From contig JACRJC010000060.1 in the NCBI GenBank assembly GCA_016215555.1, positions 1-36,723 of the forward strand: a stretch of DNA of 36,723 bases, in the 5' to 3' direction. Position 1 is the stretch's first letter; each line of letters starts with the position of its first letter. Source of the stretch: Rhodospirillales bacterium (GTDB lineage: Bacteria; Pseudomonadota; Alphaproteobacteria; Rhodospirillales; WMHbin7). A program made the position numbers and the translations under genes. A model generated the notes under the pieces. That model did not search any database, was not told the DNA's origin, and saw only the letters and a list, made by a program, of their open reading frames with translations. Positions 7,021 through 13,201 of the stretch are shown here, one piece after another.

Positions 7021-7326
7021 ATGGATCCATTCATTCTAGAGCTGGCCTTCAAGGGAAGGCCGCGCCATGAAATAGGGAGCCTCTCTCCGCGAGAAATTCT
7101 CGGACTCGCCATCTTGGAGGCTACTCCACGCGAACTAGCCCAAATCTCTGCTTGGGCATTTTCCGGCTGGTTCGTCCTGGGTGTTGTTTTCCTTTGGTGG
7201 ATTGATGCCGCTTTCCAGGTTTTGGTAGCCGACACCTTCACAGGCTTCGTGTATGTGTTGGGCGCTCTGTTTTTCACAATCGTGCCGCCTTGGGTGAAAT
7301 TGAGATTGGCGGGCGTTATCCAATGA
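7021..7326 (+). CDS. Small two-helix membrane protein in the transfer operon
   Basis: 101 residues, unknown family. Two hydrophobic segments (about 42-63, AWAFSGWFVLGVVFLWWIDA, and 72-92, TGFVYVLGALFFTIVPPW) predict an inner-membrane protein with a cytoplasmic N-terminus containing LSPREILGLAILEATPRELA. It begins 8 bases after the VirB5-like stop with GGGGGAT before the ATG, and overlaps the VirB6-like gene by ATGA. Its place between VirB5-like and VirB6-like genes suggests a T4SS inner-membrane partner. Its size resembles VirB3 or VirB8-anchor fragments, but I see no firm motif for either. Confidence 0.65.
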   Translation: MDPFILELAFKGRPRHEIGSLSPREILGLAILEATPRELAQISAWAFSGWFVLGVVFLWWIDAAFQVLVADTFTGFVYVLGALFFTIVPPWVKLRLAGVIQ

Positions 7327-8753
7327 TCGACTTATCGAAGTGTTATTCGTGCGAGCTATTTGATAGCTTAGGAACGATCAGGGACACCTTTGCCGATGCG
7401 GTATATTCTAAGCTCACACCAGAGGTGGCCGTCCTCTTTCCACGAATTATGCTGATATATTTTTTGATTGTTGCCCTGCTTGCCGTTCTTAAGCCTTCCA
7501 GTTTCTACAAAAACCTTGATGGTTTGATGATCAAGGGTATTGCGATGATGGCCGTGAACGTCGCGCTCGTCGGCGCGACTTATAGCCCTGATGTCACGTC
7601 TGCAGGCAATAATATTGTGAAGGAATGGATTATCACTCCTGTCGAACAGATCGGCACGGAAACGGGAAAATTGGTGCTGACGACAATGGGCGGAGAGGTC
7701 GGCGGAGGCAATAAAAACGCCTACACCGACATCATCCAGACGGTCGAGAAAAAGATGCTAAAAATTCTTGACCTCTGCACAAATCTTGTCGTGGTCAACG
7801 GTCAGTATGATATTGGGCTAGATATGTTGGGGCGTTTGGTTTTAGCCCTTTTACTGGCCTTTCCTTATGTTATGGTCCTTTCAATATTCCTTGGCCTCTT
7901 CGTCGAATCGATGTTTAAGTTCGTCGCTGTTCAAATCATGACACCGTTTCTTATTATGGGTCTGCCCTTCAAGCCCTTGAGATCGCTTTCCATGGCTGGC
8001 GTAAGAATTCTAGCGCATGCGGCGGTCACGATTGTACTGGCGACGGCGGCCATGGGCTTCACGACATACGCGACGGATATTTACACCCAGAGATTCGAAT
8101 CTGCCGTCGGCGCTGCACTTGAAACGAATGAGAGCCAACGCAATCAGGAGGCTGCGAGCTATTGCAGGGATAAGGTTGGTCTTCTTGACCCGGCGGAGCT
8201 TCTGAGGTGTCAATTTGAATACCGACGCCAGCACATGACTAAGGCCGAGGGCGCAAATGATTTTGCCTTGAGCGGCGACTATTTTTTACTTTTATGTCTT
8301 GGGTTTGCGTCGATCATTTTCCATATGCAGTCCAAGACGATGGCAAGCGCGATTACAGGTGCGAAAGATGGCCCTGGTCCTGTCGCTGCAACGGCGGCCA
8401 TGGGTGCAGTATCTGCGTTAGCTGGTGCTGGCGCAAAAGTTTGGTCGGCTGGCAAAACGGCAACGGGAGCGGCGGCGGCAGGGCAGAGAATTATGGGCAG
8501 CATTTTGGGTGCCGGTGCCACTTCCGCGCCTGCCCACGCTCAACAATTGATTGAGGCCTTCCGGGGACAGGCAGGCAATTCTTTCACCGAAGCTGCTGTC
8601 GGGGGAATAAAAAGCAGCCCCTCGGGAGTCCAAGGGGCTGGTTCTGGTTCATTCCTGGCGACGCCGGAAGGGCGGCAATTTCAAAACATGCTGAATCAAC
8701 ATTTCGACCGCCAATCGAAGCTGTTTGAGCAGCTTCTAAAGGGCCGCCCCTGA
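7323..8753 (+). CDS. VirB6/TrbL-like inner-membrane channel protein
   Basis: 476 residues. It starts MIDLSKCYSCELFDSL; the CxxCxLF signature near the N-terminus is common in TrbL/VirB6 proteins. Several transmembrane segments follow (about 38-58, 77-97, 166-192, 196-216, 228-250, 324-340), with a periplasmic loop between the early helices, as in VirB6. The C-terminal 130 residues are small-residue-rich and low in complexity, a common TrbL tail. It would form part of the inner-membrane secretion channel. The start at 7323 overlaps the upstream stop by ATGA. The last 18 bases overlap the convergent gene at 8736, and a minus-strand terminator lies inside the coding sequence at 8606-8640. No VirB4, VirB8-VirB11 or VirD4 gene is present in the element. 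Confidence 0.75.
   Translation: MIDLSKCYSCELFDSLGTIRDTFADAVYSKLTPEVAVLFPRIMLIYFLIVALLAVLKPSSFYKNLDGLMIKGIAMMAVNVALVGATYSPDVTSAGNNIVKEWIITPVEQIGTETGKLVLTTMGGEVGGGNKNAYTDIIQTVEKKMLKILDLCTNLVVVNGQYDIGLDMLGRLVLALLLAFPYVMVLSIFLGLFVESMFKFVAVQIMTPFLIMGLPFKPLRSLSMAGVRILAHAAVTIVLATAAMGFTTYATDIYTQRFESAVGAALETNESQRNQEAASYCRDKVGLLDPAELLRCQFEYRRQHMTKAEGANDFALSGDYFLLLCLGFASIIFHMQSKTMASAITGAKDGPGPVAATAAMGAVSALAGAGAKVWSAGKTATGAAAAGQRIMGSILGAGATSAPAHAQQLIEAFRGQAGNSFTEAAVGGIKSSPSGVQGAGSGSFLATPEGRQFQNMLNQHFDRQSKLFEQLLKGRP
8606..8640 (-). terminator. Intrinsic terminator of the par operon, inside the virB6-like gene
   Basis: On the minus strand, an 8-bp stem CAGCCCCT/AGGGGCTG (arms at 8633-8640 and 8615-8622) with a 10-base loop is followed by C and then TTTTTATT (8613-8606). 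This is a canonical rho-independent terminator for the minus-strand operon that ends at 8736. It lies wholly inside the plus-strand VirB6-like coding region. Confidence 0.75.
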
Positions 8754-9110
8754 TCTGATTTCAAGTAGCTTGGACGGATTTGAATAGAGTTCCATGCTTC
8801 GGACAACCCGCGTCGCCCGCTCACGGCCTGCGTTTTCGGAAACCCAGAGGTTGTACATTTCTTCGCTCGTGTACGTGATCACAAGCCTTGCAAATTCTCT
8901 ATGCGCGGCCATGACATACCAGAGGCCAAGCCCGTAGTCATACTTAAGCCCCTCACCTTTCGGCCATGTTTCCTCGGCCATCATCCGCTTGTATTCGGAG
9001 GGCGGGATAAAGAGGTAGACGGCCCCGGCGGGAAGTCTATCGCCAGACTTTTCCCGTCGACAGGCGCCAAGTTTTAGTTTTTTTCCGCGTTTCATGCGCA
9101 GTAAACCCAT
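8736..9110 (-). CDS. Hypothetical protein downstream of the partition genes
   Basis: 124 residues, not recognised. A basic N-terminus (MGLLRMKRGKKLKLGACRRE) is followed by a segment AVYLFIPPSEYKRMMAEETW and KGEGLKYDYGLGLWYVMAAH, which faintly recalls small domains of the DUF5710 kind; this is weak. A good ribosome site (GGAGAG) precedes the ATG at 9110. It is the third gene in a minus-strand series parA, ribbon-helix-helix, this gene (54-base gap), with a strong terminator beyond. It may work with the partition genes or regulate replication. No membrane segment is seen. Confidence 0.65.
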   Translation of the reverse strand: MGLLRMKRGKKLKLGACRREKSGDRLPAGAVYLFIPPSEYKRMMAEETWPKGEGLKYDYGLGLWYVMAAHREFARLVITYTSEEMYNLWVSENAGRERATRVVRSMELYSNPSKLLEIRSGAAL

Positions 9111-9164
9111 TTTTCTCTCCTTCGTTGCTTGATTCCCAACGCCGTCGGTGCGCTGTCTGATTCC

Positions 9165-9419
9165 CTAGCTCTTCTTCTCCATTTCGTCGCACCATTCGGC
9201 CATCAGCATTTTAATTGCCGACGAGCGCGAGAGAGCCTTTTTCTTGGCGCAGGCGTCAAACCTAGCCAGGAGATCGGGAGGAACTGACTTGATCCCGATA
9301 ACCGGAACCGGCTTAGTCCCGCCCCTGTCAATTGTCTGCTTGCCCTCGATGAAGGCATCGACGGCGGCCTCGGATTGACTTGGCGGAGCCTTCTTGAGCG
9401 GGTTGGGTCGCAGCGCCAT
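9165..9419 (-). CDS. Ribbon-helix-helix protein, probable ParB/ParG-like partner
   Basis: 84 residues. The C-terminal half, IGIKSVPPDLLARFDACAKK with KALSRSSAIKMLMAEWCDEM, has the beta-strand, helix, (L)SRSSAI, helix pattern of a ribbon-helix-helix DNA-binding protein. The N-terminal half is a flexible basic tail. Directly downstream of parA (19-base gap), it fits the small centromere-binding partner of a type Ib partition system. A GAGGG lies 8 bases before the ATG. It may also repress the operon through the repeated motif found before both parA and this gene (10081-10101 and 9428-9445). The family call is good; the partner role comes from context. Confidence 0.78.
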   Translation of the reverse strand: MALRPNPLKKAPPSQSEAAVDAFIEGKQTIDRGGTKPVPVIGIKSVPPDLLARFDACAKKKALSRSSAIKMLMAEWCDEMEKKS

Positions 9420-9427
9420 TAGTTATT

Positions 9428-9445
9428 CCCTCGTCATCCTAAAGG
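9428..9445 (-). promoter_or_regulatory. Operator-like repeat before the ribbon-helix-helix gene
   Basis: On the minus strand CCTTTAGGATGACGAGGG sits at the end of parA and before the ribbon-helix-helix start; the parA stop codon TAG and the next gene's ribosome site (GAGGG) are both inside it. A near-copy, TCTTTAGGATAACGAAGGG, precedes parA at 10082-10100. The repetition is seen; binding by the operon's own regulator is inferred. Confidence 0.4.
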
Positions 9446-10074
9446 TTACGTTCGGTTATTAAATCAATAACCAAGCGTAACTCATTCGATGCCTGGGAGT
9501 CTTTGCCGTGTTCAACAACAGTTTCACCGGCGCGTTGCGCCTTTGACCAAGCTTTTCGATTGATGACAGTCACATCTGACCAGGTCATATCGTCGCGCTC
9601 GGCAAGAATTTCCGCCGCATCGCCGTTGTCGGTTCCTTGGGGGAAGCCACGATTCAGAACGGTCAAGGCCTCGATCTCCCGAAAGCCACGCGCTTCGGCC
9701 AGAATTTCGGCCAGGTTGTCGAGTGCCCAGATATCAAGGTCCTGGGGTGGGACCGGTACGATCAGCAAGTCAGCAACCGATAGAGCGGCCCGAAGGCTGG
9801 CCGTGTTCCGCCCACCGGCGTCGATAACAACAAATTCATAGTTCTTCGCCAACTCGGGCACCTGCTGGCGTACCGCCTTATCTTTTAGTTCTATGGCAGT
9901 AATGGCTGGCTTGATCTCTGCCTCGGCGCGGATCACGGCCAGACCCGTTGAGCTGGATTGTTCATCTGCATCAACCAGCAAAACCCGGCCCTCGCGGGCT
10001 AAATGGGCGGCGACTTGGAAGGCGAGTGTCGATTTTCCAACCCCGCCCTTTGTGTGACCGAAAAGGATGATCAT
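9439..10074 (-). CDS. parA: ParA-family partition ATPase
   Basis: 211 residues of a deviant Walker-A ATPase. It begins MIILFGHTKGGVGKST, where the KGGVGKST motif (9-16) binds ATP with the signature lysine. VLLVDADEQSSS and FVVIDAGGRN are the Walker A' and B regions; LIVPVPPQDLDIWALDN is also typical. It lacks the N-terminal DNA-binding domain of large plasmid ParA proteins, so it belongs to the short (type Ib or ParA-like) class. It would segregate the element when extrachromosomal. The start at 10074 has AAGGGG upstream. The upstream in-frame extension to 10434 is rejected because it translates the GC hairpin region into low-complexity sequence. It is first in an operon with the ribbon-helix-helix gene. 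Confidence 0.92.
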   Translation of the reverse strand: MIILFGHTKGGVGKSTLAFQVAAHLAREGRVLLVDADEQSSSTGLAVIRAEAEIKPAITAIELKDKAVRQQVPELAKNYEFVVIDAGGRNTASLRAALSVADLLIVPVPPQDLDIWALDNLAEILAEARGFREIEALTVLNRGFPQGTDNGDAAEILAERDDMTWSDVTVINRKAWSKAQRAGETVVEHGKDSQASNELRLVIDLITERNL

Positions 10075-10080
10075 TCGGTG

Positions 10081-10115
10081 CCCCTTCGTTATCCTAAAGA
10101 ATACTAAAGGAAAAC
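10081..10115 (-). promoter_or_regulatory. Operator-like repeats in the parA leader
   Basis: On the minus strand, CTTTAGTATT is followed directly by CTTTAGGATA and then ACGAAGGGG before the parA ATG, so CTTTAG occurs twice, 10 bases apart. A third copy lies before the ribbon-helix-helix gene (9428-9445). The spacing suggests cooperative binding of a small regulator such as the ribbon-helix-helix protein. This is inferred. Confidence 0.45.
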
Positions 10116-10229
10116 GAAGTGTATGTAAAGCGTCATCATAAGTGCCACGATTAGCTATCCACGCAAATTGCAAAACATTAAGTCCCTTGCTGGATGCGCC
10201 GCGCAGCGGCCTTCCAGCTACCGAGCCAA

Positions 10230-10408
10230 GGGCGAGGGCCACGTCCCTCGCCCTCATAGGTCTAGGACTGCCTACACGCACAGAACCGGTCAAAGGCCGC
10301 GAAGCGGGGACCGGAGCCACGCGCAGCCGCCAGCGGCGAGCATGGCGAGGACCCGCCCTTTGACGGGTTCGAGCATGGTGGCCCCGGCGCGGTTTTAGCC
10401 CGCGCCGG
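10230..10408. repeat. Structured GC-rich non-coding region, possible centromere
   Basis: Between parA and the replication gene there are 613 bases (10075-10687) without a credible gene. Seen here: hairpin GGGCGAGGG/CCCTCGCCC (10230-10238, 10245-10253); a long-range near-perfect inverted repeat GAACCGGTCAAAGG with CCTTTGACGGGTTC (10283-10296, 10357-10370) enclosing a small CCGC-GAA-GCGG hairpin (10297-10307); and CCGGCGCGG/CCGCGCCGG (10384-10392, 10400-10408). Its place beside parA makes it a candidate parS or part of the origin. It could equally be a set of transcription terminators. Confidence 0.5.
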
Positions 10409-10435
10409 AAGCGCCGACTAGGCGCACCGCTCATA

Positions 10436-10540
10436 TTCTATAATTAAATTAATGAGGTATGGATTCAGTCCAGCCATTGGACTCCAGAAACAGCCAAAGT
10501 TGGTCGAGATAGATCGGAAGTCGGGAAACTTATCCACAAA
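10436..10540. other. Candidate replication origin with DnaA box
   Basis: An AT-rich stretch (10433-10455, including ATTCTATAATTAAATTAATG) is followed at 10530-10538 by TTATCCACA, a perfect match to the consensus DnaA box. This lies between the partition genes and the replication-protein gene, the usual place for a plasmid oriV. Only one box was found, and no iterons, so the assignment is tentative. Confidence 0.5.
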
Positions 10541-10638
10541 GTGCCGTTTCGGGTGCCGGATTTTGGCAGTCGGGCCTCCGATCTGCGCGGCCACGATTGA
10601 CGGAGAGGCCGTTTTTTGCCGTCTGGGCAGCCCTAAAG

Positions 10639-10663
10639 GCCCGCTCCCTCACAAGGGGCGGGC
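10639..10663 (-). terminator. Hairpin downstream of the replication gene
   Basis: GCCCGCTCCCT and AGGGGCGGGC pair around a CACA loop, with one imperfection, 25 bases beyond the stop of the minus-strand replication gene. No immediate T-run follows, so it is a weak terminator candidate. Confidence 0.35.
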
Positions 10664-10687
10664 TGGAAAGCGGCGGCCTTCCTGAAC

Positions 10688-11371
10688 TTAGTCTGGCGGC
10701 TTGGCAGCCAAAGCGGCCGCTCTTGCCCGGCCAAGCCGCGCCAGGGTTAGAGCTAGCTCGTTTGTCGGATCGGATTCCAATGCCGCCAACCGCTCGGTAG
10801 AGAACGGATCGCCCTTTGTTTCAAAGAAGGCTTCCTCGGCTGCTGGCACTTTGTAAGCCGCCCCCCACACATCCGGCGACGGCGGCGGCGGAGGTGGCCG
10901 GTCGTCAACGTAACCCGCCCACTGGCTGGGTGGGTTGAAGTAATAGACGTTGCTTTCCTGCTGAAGCTGGAACCGGCCACTTTTAGCCGTGGAATGCTTG
11001 CAGCATCGTATCCAACCAATTACGCCGAGGTCACTCAAGAACTTAAGCGCATTGTGAACTGTTGAGCGGTGGTAGTCAGATCGCTTTCCAATTGTTTCAT
11101 AGCTCGGATCAAGCCGACCTGTCTGCCAGTTCATCATGCCTATTAATGAACGAAGAACGGCCTTCACGGCGCGGCCTCCTGCAGGGGCCTTGGCGACAAC
11201 GGCCCAGCGAGAGAACTGGTAGAACCAGAGTGAAACGTCGCGGCGCTTGTGCATCGGCTGGAAGCGTATCGAACGTTTCTCGATGCTGCCTCGATGCACC
11301 GGCCAAGGCCGCTCAAGCGTGAACGGCACCGGTAAAGGCAAGGGAAGCGCCATCGCAGCAAGGCGGCTCAT
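10688..11371 (-). CDS. Winged-helix plasmid replication protein-like
   Basis: 227 residues. Residues about 60-125 read as a winged-helix DNA-binding domain: AVKAVLRSLIGMMNWQTGR, SYETIGKRSDYHRSTVHNAL, KFLSDLGVIGWIR. This is the pattern in proteins annotated as RepA or replication protein A in plasmid-like elements, and in regulators with an HTH_36-type fold. A polyproline linker (PPPPPPSPD) and an alanine-rich tail follow. A very strong ribosome site (GGGGAGG) precedes the ATG at 11371. It lies between an Xis-like gene and a region with a DnaA box, so a replication-initiator role is reasonable. A purely regulatory role cannot be excluded. Confidence 0.65.
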   Translation of the reverse strand: MSRLAAMALPLPLPVPFTLERPWPVHRGSIEKRSIRFQPMHKRRDVSLWFYQFSRWAVVAKAPAGGRAVKAVLRSLIGMMNWQTGRLDPSYETIGKRSDYHRSTVHNALKFLSDLGVIGWIRCCKHSTAKSGRFQLQQESNVYYFNPPSQWAGYVDDRPPPPPPSPDVWGAAYKVPAAEEAFFETKGDPFSTERLAALESDPTNELALTLARLGRARAAALAAKPPD

Positions 11372-11419
11372 AACCGCCTCCCCTTGACGGGGGACTCACC
11401 GAAGACGATATTTCCTGTC

Positions 11420-11457
11420 GTCGGCGCACGCACGCCGACAGACGCGGCTGCAGCCGC
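11420..11457. repeat. Two palindromes upstream of the replication gene
   Basis: GTCGGCG/CGCCGAC (11420-11426, 11433-11439) is followed by the perfect 14-base palindrome GCGGCTGCAGCCGC (11444-11457). They lie in the 125-base gap between the Xis-like stop and the replication-gene start and could be a terminator or an operator. Confidence 0.4.
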
Positions 11458-11496
11458 TCCCTTTCCCATGGCCCTGAAACCGAGGAATTAAGGGGG

Positions 11497-11784
11497 CTAC
11501 GCTGCAGCCGTTTCGTTTTCAGGGATGACGGGCTTTCGAGGGCGACCAACCCGTGGTTTTGACTTAAGCGCGATGCGCCGACTATACATCCACTCGTCTA
11601 GGTCTTGGATCGCGTAAACGATTCGGGCGGCGTCGCCAATCCAAGGCGGCCCCTTCAGTCGCCCTGTCTTGTGACTGATGTACCGCCACTGCACCAAGGT
11701 AAAGTAAGTCGAGCGGATATATTCCGCCGCTTCGTTCGTCGTCAGATATTTTTTTGGCTCTTTTGGCTGAGTGCTTGAATCCAT
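11497..11784 (-). CDS. AlpA/excisionase-like helix-turn-helix protein
   Basis: 95 residues. KYLTTNEAAEYIRSTYFTLV with QWRYISHKTGRLKGPPWI is a MerR/AlpA-like winged helix (HTH_17 pattern: NEAAEYI, then WR/RR, then a hydrophobic wing), followed by VYAIQDLDEWMYSRR, the usual second helix. A basic proline-rich tail (SKPRVGRPRKPV) follows. Such proteins act as recombination directionality factors or regulators of integrase and replication genes. It lies near the right end, close to the repeats at 12062-12132. A GAGG precedes the ATG at 11784. Xis or regulator cannot be decided from sequence alone. Confidence 0.75.
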   Translation of the reverse strand: MDSSTQPKEPKKYLTTNEAAEYIRSTYFTLVQWRYISHKTGRLKGPPWIGDAARIVYAIQDLDEWMYSRRIALKSKPRVGRPRKPVIPENETAAA

Positions 11785-12061
11785 GGGGCAAACCTCAATC
11801 GCCCGAGACTTAGCTCGGTTCGGTTGCCCATCAATGCCCTTTTAGGCCTGTTGTTATTCTTGCTTGGCCCCTGGCTTCCGCCAGTTCTCGGGATTCTGCC
11901 CAGCCCATCAGGACATAAGCAGATAGCGCACCATGGTTCTTAACCTGACCACCCATTAGCAAAAGAATGATTATGCGGGTCAGGAACGAAGGCGATTCTA
12001 TCGTCAAGATAAACCTGAATCAACCCGTAAGGCTCAAATCAACGCAACGGACGCACTGGAT

Positions 12062-12086
12062 TGGTACAAAATTGGTACAATGGTAC
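12062..12086 (+). repeat. Right-end triplet of TGGTAC sites
   Basis: TGGTAC starts at 12062, 12073 and 12081, all in the same orientation, with spacings 11 and 8. The left end has the same motif with spacings 8 and 11 (233, 241, 252). Presence at both ends and nowhere else that I noticed suggests integrase arm-type sites. Confidence 0.5.
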
Positions 12087-12096
12087 GCAGAATTTC

Positions 12097-12132
12097 ATTG
12101 ATTCCGGTTGATCTACATTGATCTGGGTTGAT
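12097..12132 (-). repeat. Four helically phased TTGAT repeats at the right end
   Basis: ATTGAT or GTTGAT ends at 12102, 12112, 12122 and 12132, a strict 10-base period. Read on the minus strand these are ATCAACCCAG, ATCAATGTAG, ATCAACCGGA and ATCAATGAAA, the same motif as the six copies beside oriT (5430-5490). They lie between the TGGTAC triplet and the tRNA gene. Confidence 0.65.
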
Positions 12133-12172
12133 CCGTAGTTGGCTGATTATATGTTTTTTTAATGGGGAGAGC

Positions 12173-12246
12173 TGGCTGGGGGACTAGGATTCGAACCTAG
12201 ACTGGCGGAGTCAGAGTCCGCTGTCCTACCGTTAGACGATCCCCCA
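12173..12246 (-). tRNA. tRNA-Gln (anticodon CUG)
   Basis: A 74-base cloverleaf with encoded CCA. The acceptor stem is TGGGGGA/TCCCCCA with discriminator G. The anticodon stem GCGGA/TCCGC encloses the loop CTCTGAC, giving anticodon CUG, which reads CAG glutamine codons. The T arm contains GGTTCGAATCC. The gene is intact. Its 3' end faces the mobile element, as expected if the element integrated into the 3' end and restored it. Confidence 0.95.
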
Positions 12247-12327
12247 GCGGAAGGCCGGTTTCGTATCATACCCCCAGGGGCAAGGCAAGGCCTAGCCGCC
12301 GCCGCCGCCAACCTCCTGAAAACACAC

Positions 12328-13197
12328 TTAATCCTCAGCCGCCTTGAGGCGGTTTTCGAAGCGGAAGGGGTGGGCCGGGTAGACGCCGATGATCTTGACC
12401 TCGCGGGTGAAGAAGTCCAGCTCCTCCAGGGCCAGGCGCAGGCCCTTGTCGTCGGGATGGCCCTCGACATCCACATAGAACAGCGTGGCCACGAATTGGC
12501 CGCCGACCTGATAGCTTTCCAGCTTGGTCATGTTGACGGCGTTGGTGGCGAAACCGCCCAGCGCCTTGTACAGGGCGGCGGGCACGTTGCGCACCTTGAA
12601 GACGAAGGTGGTGATGACCGGGCCGACCCGGCGGTCGGGGGCTATGGGCTGGCGGGCCATGATGACGAAACGGGTGGTGTTGTGCTCGGCGTCTTCGATA
12701 TTCGAGCGCAGCACCTGCAGCCCATAGGTTTCGCCGGCCAGTTCGGAAGCGATGGCGGCCACCGATTTATCGCCCCTTTCGGCCACTTCGCTGGCGGCCA
12801 GGGCGGTATCGGCGGCCACCACCGCCTTGATGCCCAACTGCTTGATCAGTTTGCGGCACTGGCCCAGCGCATGCACATGGCTGCGCACGGTCTTGATGTC
12901 TTCGATCTTGGCGCCCTTGACCCCCAGCAACTGGTGATTCACGCGCAGGAAATATTCGCCGATGATATGCAGGCCGGAATCGGGCAGCAGATGGTGGATG
13001 TCGGCCACGCGCCCGGCTACCGAATTTTCAATCGGAATCATCGCCAGGTCGGCATTGCCGTCGCGCACACAGGCGAAGACGTCGTCGAAGGTCTCGCAGG
13101 GCACGGGTTCCAGCTTGGGATAGACGATCCGGCAGGCCAGGTTGGAATAGGCGCCTGGAATGCCCTGAAAGGCGATGCGTTTGGCTTCGGTCGGCAT
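12328..13197 (-). CDS. pheA: Prephenate dehydratase
   Basis: 289 residues. It converts prephenate to phenylpyruvate in phenylalanine synthesis. The catalytic domain (about 8-185) begins KRIAFQGIPGAYS, includes IPIENSVAGRV and ends with NTTRFVIMA, the TRF motif essential for catalysis. An ACT regulatory domain follows (about 200-275, TTFVFKVRNVPAALYKAL, NMTKLESY), giving feedback inhibition by phenylalanine; the common ESRP here reads ESYQ. There is no chorismate mutase domain, as usual in alphaproteobacteria. The start MPTEAKRIAFQG at 13197 lies 4 bases after the kdsB stop, so the two genes form an operon. An in-frame extension into kdsB is rejected. Confidence 0.95.
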   Translation of the reverse strand: MPTEAKRIAFQGIPGAYSNLACRIVYPKLEPVPCETFDDVFACVRDGNADLAMIPIENSVAGRVADIHHLLPDSGLHIIGEYFLRVNHQLLGVKGAKIEDIKTVRSHVHALGQCRKLIKQLGIKAVVAADTALAASEVAERGDKSVAAIASELAGETYGLQVLRSNIEDAEHNTTRFVIMARQPIAPDRRVGPVITTFVFKVRNVPAALYKALGGFATNAVNMTKLESYQVGGQFVATLFYVDVEGHPDDKGLRLALEELDFFTREVKIIGVYPAHPFRFENRLKAAED

Positions 13198-13201
13198 ATG
13201 G

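Larger units (their letters stand above)
149..12172. mobile_element. Integrated plasmid-like mobilisable element next to tRNA-Gln
   Basis: A tyrosine integrase lies at one end, an AlpA/Xis-like protein near the other, and the right edge touches the 3' end of a tRNA-Gln gene, a classic integration site. Inside are mobilisation (relaxase, oriT, MobC-like), partition (ParA, ribbon-helix-helix), replication (winged-helix Rep-like, DnaA box) and partial secretion-system genes. Local AT content is higher than in the flanking chromosome, notably at 1490-1580, 7020-8300 and 10080-10150. I found no copy of the tRNA 3' end in bases 1-300, so the left attachment site is either upstream of the window or was lost, and the left limit given here is approximate. 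The right limit is better supported. Confidence 0.75.
11785..12172. other. Right-end non-coding region of the element
   Basis: 388 bases without a credible gene. Seen here: an inverted repeat CCTGACC/GGTCAGG (11944-11950, 11978-11984); two single ATCAAC motifs (12018-12027 and 12037-12046); the TGGTAC triplet (12062-12086); and the phased TTGAT repeats (12097-12132), which end 40 bases before the tRNA 3' end. This density of repeats near an integration target suggests an attachment-site complex. Confidence 0.5.

Noticed and set aside
10142..10434. Open frames on both strands through the palindromic region, including an N-terminal extension of ParA
   Set aside because: They translate GC hairpins into arginine/proline-rich low-complexity sequence, while ParA has a good internal start with a ribosome site at 10074.
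10452..10685. 77-codon open frame on the plus strand
   Set aside because: It covers the AT-rich/DnaA-box region, has no recognisable motif and no clear ribosome site; more likely non-coding origin sequence.
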